Source of the DNA: an uncultured Centipeda sp.
Lineage (GTDB): Bacteria > Bacillota > Negativicutes > Selenomonadales > Selenomonadaceae
DNA length: 5,108 bases
Assembly (NCBI GenBank): GCA_937925565.1
Contig: CALALM010000346.1
Span: 1 to 5,108, forward strand
Direction of reading: 5' to 3'
The position numbers and the translations under genes are program-made. Shown here piece after piece: positions 1 to 5,108 of this stretch; within the stretch, counting starts at the first letter, position 1, and each line of letters starts with the position of its first letter. The notes below the pieces were generated by a model. The model was not told the DNA's origin and did no database searches. It saw only the letters and a list, made by a program, of their open reading frames with translations.

Positions 1-467
1 CGATCAATGACGAGCGCAAGCAGAAGGTGAACTTCTCCGATCCATACTATCAGTCGGGTCTTACGATGATCGTCCGCAGCGATGAGGAGGCGATCAAGTC
101 CTTCGGTGATCTCAAAGGGCACAAGGTCGCCGTCCAGATCGGGACGACAAGTGCGAATATGGTCAAGGAGATGGATGGCGTTACGGTTACGGAGCTGAAC
201 ACGCCCGCAGACTGCTTTATGGAGCTCAAGGCGCGCGGCGTGGATGCTGTTGTCAATGACCGCCCCGTCAACGACTACTACATCAAGCAGTCTCAGGCAG
301 TCGGCGTGAAGTCGCTCGAGGACAAGCTCTCTGCGGAGGACTACGGCATCGCGATGGCGAAGGACAACGAAGATCTCCAGAAGAAGGTCAACGAGGCACT
401 CAAGAAGCTGCATGAGAACGGCGAATACGACAAGATCTACCAGAAGTGGTTCGGCGCAAGCAAGTAA
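1..467 (+). CDS. Amino-acid ABC transporter substrate-binding protein (family 3), 5'-truncated
   Basis: Extracytoplasmic solute receptor that captures a polar amino acid and delivers it to an ABC permease. Only the last 154 residues are visible; the reading frame is open from base 3, so the signal peptide or lipobox and the first lobe are off the left edge. The visible part starts INDERKQKVNFSDPYYQSG, the family 3 hinge-side motif (R-K-x-x-V-x-F-S-x-P-Y). VAVQIGTTSA follows at visible residues 42-51, then GVDAVVNDRPV at 79-89, whose Asp normally contacts the ligand amino group. SAEDYGIAMAKDN and the closing NGEYDKIYQKWFG helix come next. The C-terminus is complete and of normal form. The GTG at base 27 is an internal Val, not a start. 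Any permease and ATPase genes would lie upstream, because a repeat element and a terminator follow directly. Family assignment is firm; the substrate (glutamine, arginine, cystine or other) cannot be read from this fragment. Confidence 0.93.
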   Translation, partial: INDERKQKVNFSDPYYQSGLTMIVRSDEEAIKSFGDLKGHKVAVQIGTTSANMVKEMDGVTVTELNTPADCFMELKARGVDAVVNDRPVNDYYIKQSQAVGVKSLEDKLSAEDYGIAMAKDNEDLQKKVNEALKKLHENGEYDKIYQKWFGASK

Positions 468-627
468 GGAATCGCTGATAAAATAGACCTTCAGATTGGC
501 GTGGATTTTTTCGTCCGAACAAGGAGGCAAACCGGACGCATAGCAAGGGCTATGTGGAGGATTTGCCGACAAAGTTCGGGCAAAAAAGATGCGCCAAGAT
601 GATGGTGCTGAATTTATCAGTGGTTCC
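468..627. repeat. 160-bp palindromic MITE-like element
   Basis: The segment is an almost complete inverted repeat. The ends are GGAATCGCTGATAAA (468-482) and TTTATCAGTGGTTCC (613-627); they match at 13 of 15 positions and both differences are G-U pairs in RNA. Inside, 496-520 (TTGGCG...TTTTTT...CCGAAC) pairs with 574-597 (GTTCGG...AAAAAA...CGCCAA). Next GGCAAA (526-531) pairs with TTTGCC (562-567), and the apex CGCATAGC (537-544) pairs with GCTATGTG (549-556) around an AAGG loop. The outer flanks share the dinucleotide TA (465-466 and 629-630), a possible target duplication. No convincing ORF lies inside. Short length, terminal inverted repeats and a TA flank fit a non-autonomous miniature transposable element, or a REP/ERIC-like dispersed repeat. 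Copy number in the genome is unknown. Confidence is high for the structure and moderate for its mobile origin. Confidence 0.75.
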
Positions 628-671
628 CTAGTTTTCATGGTAACAATTTGCATCGTTGCATTAAAGGCATA

Positions 672-712
672 AGAAAACCCGTCTAGCCCTAGCAAGTTTA
701 GACGGGTTTTCT
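672..712 (+). terminator. Rho-independent terminator of the substrate-binding-protein gene
   Basis: AGAAAACCCGTCTA (672-685) pairs perfectly over 14 bp with TAGACGGGTTTTCT (699-712) around a 13-base loop. The stem has a GC-rich core, an A-tract on the 5' side and a T-tract on the 3' side, so it could stop transcription from either direction. It lies about 200 bases after the stop codon, an unusual distance explained by the palindromic element in between. It also insulates the tRNA promoter downstream. Confidence 0.88.
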
Positions 713-822
713 AAATCCAAGTTCTAAATAGGGCTGATCGTTTACACGATAGCACCTTTTCTGGCTCCTATTATATTGCTTTTGCCGTATAGCTGTCAAC
801 AAATACCGTCTCAAAAAACTGC
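713..822. other. AT-rich spacer with no gene
   Basis: No plausible coding sequence with a ribosome binding site is visible on either strand. It holds a small perfect hairpin, ATCGT-TTAC-ACGAT (737-750). It also holds AT-rich stretches such as CTATTATATTG (767-778) that resemble -10 elements but lack a correctly spaced -35 box. Otherwise I see nothing in it. Confidence 0.6.
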
Positions 823-851
823 TTGCATTTTTCTCATCGGCGCGGTATAAT
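823..851 (+). promoter_or_regulatory. Promoter of the tRNA-Ala gene
   Basis: The -35 box TTGCAT (823-828) and a perfect -10 box TATAAT (846-851) are separated by exactly 17 bases. Transcription should start around 857-860, leaving a leader of about ten bases before the mature tRNA at 868. The region after the -10 box begins GTCCC, a GC-rich discriminator typical of growth-rate-regulated stable RNA promoters; that regulatory point is inferred. Confidence 0.85.
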
Positions 852-867
852 GTCCCTTGTCAGTCAC

Positions 868-943
868 GGGGACGTAGCTCAGCTGGGAGAGCACCAGGTT
901 CGCAATCTGGGGGTCGAGAGTTCAATCCTCTTCGTCTCCACCA
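868..943 (+). tRNA. tRNA-Ala (anticodon CGC)
   Basis: A complete 76-base cloverleaf with encoded CCA can be folded by hand. The acceptor stem GGGGACG (868-874) pairs with CGTCTCC (933-939), the discriminator is A940 and CCA is 941-943. The D stem is GCTC/GAGC (877-880, 889-892). The anticodon stem CCAGG/TCTGG (894-898, 906-910) closes the seven-base loop TTCGCAA, placing U33 at 900 and anticodon CGC at 901-903, which reads GCG. The T arm is GAGAG-TTCAATC-CTCTT (916-932). The third acceptor pair is G870-U937, the G3-U70 identity signal for alanyl-tRNA synthetase, which supports the amino acid independently of the anticodon. It is a single gene with its own promoter. Confidence 0.95.
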
Positions 944-945
944 TC

Positions 946-974
946 TTGACTTTTCGCGTAGGAATCCATATGGA
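946..974 (+). promoter_or_regulatory. Candidate promoter of the flavoprotein gene
   Basis: TTGACT (946-951) matches the -35 consensus in five of six bases and starts three bases after the tRNA CCA. At a 17-base spacing lies TATGGA (969-974), a weak -10 box with three consensus bases. Transcription would begin near 981, giving a leader of roughly 25 bases. The -10 box lies inside the perfect palindrome ATCCATATGGAT (964-975), so a dimeric regulator could cover it. Alternatively the gene is read by run-on from the tRNA promoter. Confidence 0.4.
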
Positions 975-989
975 TATCCTCCGTTTTTT
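960..989 (+). terminator. Hairpin plus T6 downstream of tRNA-Ala
   Basis: AGGAATCC (960-967) pairs with GGAT-TCCT (972-975 and 977-980) around an ATAT loop, with A976 bulged, giving an 8-bp stem. After three bases (CCG) comes a run of six T (984-989). This fits a short, modest intrinsic terminator for the tRNA transcript. The same bases overlap the candidate promoter of the next gene, so the hairpin may instead be an operator-like palindrome. Confidence 0.55.
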
Positions 990-992
990 CAT

Positions 993-1000
993 AGGGAGGT
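993..1000 (+). promoter_or_regulatory. Ribosome binding site of the flavoprotein gene
   Basis: AGGGAGGT is a near-complete anti-Shine-Dalgarno match six bases before the ATG at 1007. It selects this start over the next in-frame ATG at 1019, which would sit too far from the site. Confidence 0.85.
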
Positions 1001-1006
1001 ACTGCC

Positions 1007-1495
1007 ATGTTTCACAAAATGCGGCGCAATGTACAGCAGCTTTCGCAAGAAGAGAGCGAGGCTGTGCTCCTGCGCGGCACGGCGGGCGTGCTCGCCCTCA
1101 TGGGCGACAAGGCATTCCCCTACGCCGTGCCCATCAGCTATGTCTACGACGGCGAACACATCTATTTCCACAGCGCGCTCACGGGGCATAAGATCGACGC
1201 GATCCGTCAAAACCCGAACGCCTCCTTCGCCGTCATCGATCAGGACGAGGTCATCCCCGAGAAATACACGACCGCATTTCGCAGCGTCATCGTATTCGGT
1301 AGCATCCGCATCATCGAGGACGATACAGAAAAGCGCGCCGCCGTCCGCAAGCTCGCCCTCAAATACGCCCCTGACAATACCGAGCAACAGCACGCGGCGG
1401 AGATCGACGGTGCATGGAGCCGCTTCTGTATGCTCGAGATGAGCATCGCTCACATGACGGGCAAACAGGCGATTGAGCTCGTTGCGAAAAAATAA
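1007..1495 (+). CDS. Pyridoxamine 5'-phosphate oxidase-like (NimA-type) flavoprotein
   Basis: A complete 162-residue cytoplasmic protein of the FMN-binding split-barrel superfamily, closest in pattern to the COG3467/NimA group. The visible family pattern is MRRNVQQLSQEE near the N-terminus, then GTAGVLALMGDKAFPYAVP (24-42) with the strand-turn-strand that opens the barrel. SYVYDGEHIYFHSALTGHK (44-62) follows, with His55 and His61 in the cofactor-side region, then NASFAVIDQDEVIPEKYTT (71-89), SVIVFGSIRII (93-103) and a helical C-terminus. There is no signal peptide or membrane segment, and length is normal for the family. Members bind flavin; some reduce nitroimidazole drugs, others have no known substrate, so resistance should not be assumed. 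It follows tRNA-Ala by 63 bases, has no operon partner, and converges on the helicase gene across a shared terminator. The start is supported by a strong Shine-Dalgarno site. Confidence 0.88.
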   Translation: MFHKMRRNVQQLSQEESEAVLLRGTAGVLALMGDKAFPYAVPISYVYDGEHIYFHSALTGHKIDAIRQNPNASFAVIDQDEVIPEKYTTAFRSVIVFGSIRIIEDDTEKRAAVRKLALKYAPDNTEQQHAAEIDGAWSRFCMLEMSIAHMTGKQAIELVAKK

Positions 1496-1505
1496 GGGGT
1501 CTGTG

Positions 1506-1553
1506 AAAGGGACTGTTGCACGAAGCTGGAAAACTTCGTGCAACAGTCCCTTT
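1506..1553. terminator. Shared bidirectional terminator between convergent genes
   Basis: A perfect 20-bp stem: the arm at 1506-1525 (AAAGGGACTG...CACGAAG) pairs with 1534-1553 (CTTCGTG...CAGTCCCTTT) around the 8-base loop CTGGAAAA. On the plus strand it ends in TTTT and starts 10 bases after the flavoprotein stop. On the minus strand it ends in TTT and starts 11 bases after the helicase stop. It therefore probably ends both transcripts, with better terminator form for the plus strand. The unusually long perfect stem suggests a dispersed repeat type. Confidence 0.87.
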
Positions 1554-1564
1554 TATATACGTTC

Positions 1565-4500
1565 CTATGCTTCTTTTTCCTGCAGATACTTCTCCGCTCT
1601 GCGCTGAACTTCCTTGACAAGGTCGCTACCGGCGGATGTCCCCCGTGCCGCGGGGTGGATGTCATGTGCCTCCAGTTTACGTCTGACTGCCGCCATGGTC
1701 CCCTTCGGATTGCGGTAGTACGCACTGCCGCGCAGACGGATGAACTGCCAGCCCAACCGTTCGAGTGTCATCTGCCGCTCCATATCCGCATACACCTGCG
1801 CGGCTTCGGTGTGGTCGAGATCGCCGTCACATTCGAGCGCGATCTTCTTCGCGCCGTCACGCACAACGATATCGATGCGGTAACGCCCGATCTCCCATTG
1901 CTGTACGATGTCATAGCCGTGTCCGACCAGCTCCTTTGCCACCGTCGCCTCAAACGGCGAGTCCGCCTTCTGCTCGATCTGCGGCAATGCATTTTTTGCC
2001 GCGTGCGGATTTTCTGCATAGCGCAGGAGTTTGCCGCGGATATCATCGCTCTTGAGTGCCGTCACGGGGAAGGAGTGCAGGATCCAGAGCTGATCGCGTG
2101 CGCGGCTCACGGCGACATTGTAGCGCTGAACGATTTTGGATTCGCGCATGAGACGGAGCATCCCGTCCTCCTCCGCGCTGTCCACCATATTCAAAATGAT
2201 GACATCGCGTTCATCCCCCTGGAACTGCGCGGCATTCCCGCAGAGAATCGCATGACGCTCCATATCAACGGAGGCGCGCAGCAGGAGATCGAGCACCAGT
2301 GCCGCCTGTTCGCTGCCGAGGAGGGAGATGACGCCGATCGTCTTGTCCCGGTAGGCGGGCATTTCCGTCATCGCACGGATGAGCGCGACGGTGTATTCCG
2401 CCTCCCGCAGATTGATTTCTTTCTTATCGTCACGAACGCCGTCCGTTTGGTACGGAACAATGGCGGGCAGGAGCGTGCTGTCCGCTCTATCCCGTAGCGG
2501 CCGGATATTCCCGTCATAGCAGAGCATATCGGAGAAGCCGATGATGTCTGGCACACAGCGGAAATGCTCGCGCAGGATGAGCGGATAACAGACGGTCTTG
2601 CCGATATCGTAGAGCGAACGCCTCCCCACATAGGAAGCCGCTGCGGGAACACGCCCCGCAATGTGCATTTTGATGAGCGCGTTGACCTCGCTCTGATTCT
2701 GTCCGACGGCGAGCGGGCTGACCTGTTTGTCGTCGCCGACAATGATGATTTTCGTTCCGAGATAGAGCAGCGCGAGTGCGCTCAGATCCGCCTGACTTGC
2801 CTCGTCCACAATAATGACATCGAAGTGGTGCTCCCGCGGGTCGAGCTGCTCCAGTGCCGTCCGTATCGTCATGATCCATGCGGGCACGGCTTCCCGGCAC
2901 CTGCCCATGAGTTCGCGCGCCTGTGCACGCAGCACCGATGCGCGTTTTCCGCTGCCCGTACCGAGATCCTGCAGCGTCAGCCGCCAGAACTCCAAATTCT
3001 GCTGCATGCGGCGGTCACGCTCCGCGCGCCGCAGCATATGTTCCCATGCGCTGCAGACCGCTGCCTCCTCCGTCTTGGCACGGTAGTCCCTGCCCAGTTC
3101 CGTATTCTGCCGTGCAAGGACATCCGGCGCATCCCGCATCAGCTCTTTCAGCATCGTATCGTACTGTTTCCACCGCCAAGCCTCGGCAATGTCCGCAGGA
3201 GGCTCGGATGCTCCATGAATCCCCGTGCGCGCACGGATCGCCGCCGCCCAGCCGGGTGCTGCGGCGCGGAGCTTTCGCAGGGCCTCTGCACGCACGGCAC
3301 GTATGTCGTACTTCTCGTGGAGCAGAGAGAGCTTCCGATACATTTCGGCATAGCTCTGTGCGCCCTCTCCGAAAAATGCGCGGGCGAGGGCGCGTGCACA
3401 TTCGGATTTGCTCCTGCGCAGAAGGGCGATTTCCGCTTCTGCCGCACGCAGGGCATCGTCCGCCAGACAGTATTCCCCATAGACCTCGAGGATGTCACAG
3501 AGCTGCGGCAGAAATTCATGAACGCCGATCAGGATCTGCTCCACGCGTTCGGCGTCACGCATCAACCCTTTCTGCGGAAAAACGTCCTCCGCGCTGAGTG
3601 CCATGCGCCGCATCAGCCCGGTCAGCCGTGCGTAGTCCCTGTCGTACCAATCAAGACAGCGGCGGATGTGCGGCAAGATGTTCTGTGCCGCGCGCTCCGG
3701 TTCTTTTTTGTCCAGCTGCGCAAATGTTTTTTCCCCATGCTCCGCGAGCAGTGCATCCCAAAAATGCGCACACTCCTCCCGCCGCTCCGCAAGGGAAAGG
3801 GCCGCCATGACGAGCGCACAGTCCTCCGGCGAGCCGAGGTGTTCACCATTGATGCGTATCCACCCCTCCACACGGGCAAAGGATTTGTCAAAGAGTCGTC
3901 TGAAAAAACCGATCTTCCCGTCCCGCAGATAGAGCGCTTCCATCTGCGGAAGGACACGCCGCATCTCTGTCCGATCCGCCTCATCCGAAATGGTCACAGT
4001 CCTGCCGAACGCCATCCCCGCAAACCGTTCCGCAAGGAATGCCGTTTTATCGATCTGCGCACAGAGGCGGTTCCATCGCTCCCGATACGCGCCGCCGCGC
4101 TGCCCGTCCGCAGCGGCATGGATGTGCCATGCCGCAAGCGTCTCGAAGGCATTGGGATACTGCCGCAGCTCCCCGATCAGGTTCCTTGCCACGCGCGCGA
4201 GCGGAATGCGCTGCCGCGCACGTACCAGACAGACGAAATCGCCGCTTCGCACGATTGTTCCGCCCGCCCTTTTCGCCAGTGCGTGCAGGGAGACTTCCAA
4301 CGACTCTTTTTGGGCGCGCAGCCGCTCCAGCTCCTCGGGCGCAATCAGCGTTTTCGGATCGGGAACCGCCAGTGCCAGCTCATGCTCGTCTGCGGCAGAG
4401 AGCATCTCATTGCTGCGGTAGAGCGCAGTGAGTTCCTCCGGTGAGAGGGGCAGGGCTCTCCCCACGTGTACCCTGCCGGGGATGACAGCTGCAAACCGCG

Positions 4501-5108
4501 CCTCATGTTCGTTCACATAGCGTGCCGCCTCTGCCGGCGATACCCCCTCCCCGTCGTAGACGAGGTTCTCATGTTCCCGGTGCGCACGCCGGAGGATTTT
4601 TTTCCGCACATCCGCGAGTTTCTGTATAATGTCCGCGCGTTGTGCGAGCGCCTTCTCCTTTGCACGCCGCAAATCGCCGGAGTTGTGACTCGACAGATAG
4701 GAGGTGATCCCGTTCACGGAGCGCTCCATGTCGCTGTTGGTCTCATCCGGCAGGGAGATGCAGAGACTCTGCATCTTTTCGGGCATCTTATCCCGCAGGA
4801 CGGAGAGCGCCTTTTTCGTATGGCTCGTGACAAGGACGCGTCTGCCCTGCGCGAGAAAGTGCCCCATCAGATTTGCAATCGTGTGCGTCTTCCCCGTGCC
4901 GGGCGGTCCCTGTACGATCACGGCATCGTGCCGCTCGATCTGCTGCGCGATGGCGAGCTGTTCACGGTTCGCGGGCATGGCAAGCAAAATCCCGGGATCC
5001 TCCCCACTAAGCTGCGCGAGCCTCTCTTCCGCCTCCTGCACGGGGCTGTCCTCGGGCGTACGCTCCTCATGCAGCCCCGCAATCGCCCAAAGCGTCTGTG
5101 GGACATAG
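1565..5108 (-). CDS. Superfamily 1 (Upf1/DNA2-like) helicase fused to a Vsr/DUF559-type nuclease, N-terminus off the window
   Basis: A large cytoplasmic ATP-dependent helicase-nuclease; 1180 residues are visible. The frame is open through the right edge (reading YVPQTLWAIAGLHEERTPED), so the GTG at 5041 is an internal Val and the start is outside. Numbering from that Val as 1: Walker A GPPGTGKT 45-52; motif Ia VLVTSHTKKAL 69-79; a long, mainly helical, charged insertion about 80-740 with coiled-coil-like stretches (near 124-158 and 530-556). Then Walker B DEASQAD 746-752; motif III IIIVGDDKQVSPL 765-777; motif IV LREHFRC 823-829; motif V QFQGDERDVIIL 939-950; motif VI RYNVAVSRARDQLWIL 973-988. 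The C-terminal domain at 1028-1110 has the PD-(D/E)xK pattern of the Vsr/DUF559 (MTES_1575) group: SPFE, RYRIDIVV with Asp1057, ALECDGD with Glu1070 and Asp1072, and LERLGWQFIRLRGS. All helicase motifs and candidate nuclease residues are intact and no frameshift is seen. The architecture resembles DUF4011-helicase-Vsr (Hhe) anti-phage proteins; defence function is inferred, and a repair or RNA-processing role remains possible. Confidence 0.92.
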   Translation of the reverse strand, partial: YVPQTLWAIAGLHEERTPEDSPVQEAEERLAQLSGEDPGILLAMPANREQLAIAQQIERHDAVIVQGPPGTGKTHTIANLMGHFLAQGRRVLVTSHTKKALSVLRDKMPEKMQSLCISLPDETNSDMERSVNGITSYLSSHNSGDLRRAKEKALAQRADIIQKLADVRKKILRRAHREHENLVYDGEGVSPAEAARYVNEHEARFAAVIPGRVHVGRALPLSPEELTALYRSNEMLSAADEHELALAVPDPKTLIAPEELERLRAQKESLEVSLHALAKRAGGTIVRSGDFVCLVRARQRIPLARVARNLIGELRQYPNAFETLAAWHIHAAADGQRGGAYRERWNRLCAQIDKTAFLAERFAGMAFGRTVTISDEADRTEMRRVLPQMEALYLRDGKIGFFRRLFDKSFARVEGWIRINGEHLGSPEDCALVMAALSLAERREECAHFWDALLAEHGEKTFAQLDKKEPERAAQNILPHIRRCLDWYDRDYARLTGLMRRMALSAEDVFPQKGLMRDAERVEQILIGVHEFLPQLCDILEVYGEYCLADDALRAAEAEIALLRRSKSECARALARAFFGEGAQSYAEMYRKLSLLHEKYDIRAVRAEALRKLRAAAPGWAAAIRARTGIHGASEPPADIAEAWRWKQYDTMLKELMRDAPDVLARQNTELGRDYRAKTEEAAVCSAWEHMLRRAERDRRMQQNLEFWRLTLQDLGTGSGKRASVLRAQARELMGRCREAVPAWIMTIRTALEQLDPREHHFDVIIVDEASQADLSALALLYLGTKIIIVGDDKQVSPLAVGQNQSEVNALIKMHIAGRVPAAASYVGRRSLYDIGKTVCYPLILREHFRCVPDIIGFSDMLCYDGNIRPLRDRADSTLLPAIVPYQTDGVRDDKKEINLREAEYTVALIRAMTEMPAYRDKTIGVISLLGSEQAALVLDLLLRASVDMERHAILCGNAAQFQGDERDVIILNMVDSAEEDGMLRLMRESKIVQRYNVAVSRARDQLWILHSFPVTALKSDDIRGKLLRYAENPHAAKNALPQIEQKADSPFEATVAKELVGHGYDIVQQWEIGRYRIDIVVRDGAKKIALECDGDLDHTEAAQVYADMERQMTLERLGWQFIRLRGSAYYRNPKGTMAAVRRKLEAHDIHPAARGTSAGSDLVKEVQRRAEKYLQEKEA

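Noticed and set aside
741..777. Possible promoter TTTACA with TATTAT or TATATT
   Set aside because: The spacing is 22 bases or more, too long for a normal promoter; the TTGCAT-17-TATAAT pair downstream is far better.
823..1191. Plus-strand open frame spanning the tRNA
   Set aside because: It reads through the tRNA promoter, the tRNA and the start of the flavoprotein in another frame, so it is spurious.
989..1543. Minus-strand open frame of 184 codons opposite the flavoprotein gene
   Set aside because: It is antisense to a well supported gene with a strong ribosome binding site, and its translation resembles no family.
1538..2497. Plus-strand open frame of 319 codons beginning in the convergent terminator
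   Set aside because: It starts inside the hairpin and runs antisense to the helicase C-terminus and nuclease domain; there is no ribosome binding site or family resemblance.
2564..4444. Long plus-strand open frame (626 codons) opposite the helicase gene
   Set aside because: It lies fully antisense to a gene with clear helicase motifs. Its translation is rich in Cys, His and Arg without a recognisable domain, as expected for the shadow of a GC-rich gene.
5039..5041. GTG as start codon of the helicase gene
   Set aside because: The frame stays open for 22 further codons to the window edge with family-like sequence (YVPQTLWAIAGL), so this GTG is internal.
1..5108. CRISPR array or other tandem repeats
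   Set aside because: No regularly spaced direct repeats were seen; the only repeats found are the inverted ones reported.

Overview
The window looks like chromosomal DNA from a fairly GC-rich, diderm Firmicutes-type bacterium. A Selenomonas-like member of the Negativicutes is my best guess. It rests on the protein style, GC-rich third codon positions in genes beside AT-rich spacers, strong GGGAGG-type ribosome binding, and a single tRNA-Ala(CGC) with encoded CCA. It is an inference from reading alone; no database was searched.

Layout. (1) Bases 1-467, plus strand: the C-terminal part of a family 3 amino-acid-binding protein of an ABC importer, cut by the left edge. (2) Bases 468-867: a 400-base spacer. 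It begins with a 160-bp, nearly end-to-end palindromic element (468-627) that resembles a miniature inverted-repeat element and abuts the stop codon. A strong hairpin terminator (672-712) follows, then a consensus promoter (823-851). (3) Bases 868-943: tRNA-Ala(CGC). (4) Bases 944-1006: a very compact spacer in which a candidate promoter, a palindrome/terminator hairpin and a Shine-Dalgarno site overlap or follow each other closely. (5) Bases 1007-1495: a complete flavin-binding split-barrel (pyridoxamine 5'-phosphate oxidase-like, NimA/COG3467-type) gene. (6) Bases 1506-1553: a 20-bp perfect hairpin acting as terminator between convergent genes. (7) Bases 1565-5108, minus strand: most of a very large gene for an Upf1/DNA2-like superfamily 1 helicase fused to a C-terminal Vsr/DUF559 (MTES_1575)-type nuclease domain. 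Its N-terminus lies beyond the right edge.

The genes do not form one pathway. The importer subunit, the tRNA and the small flavoprotein are ordinary housekeeping or accessory genes. The two items most worth following are the helicase-nuclease, whose architecture resembles single-gene anti-phage proteins such as the DUF4011-helicase-Vsr (Hhe) type, and the palindromic element, which seems to have inserted between the transporter gene and its own terminator.
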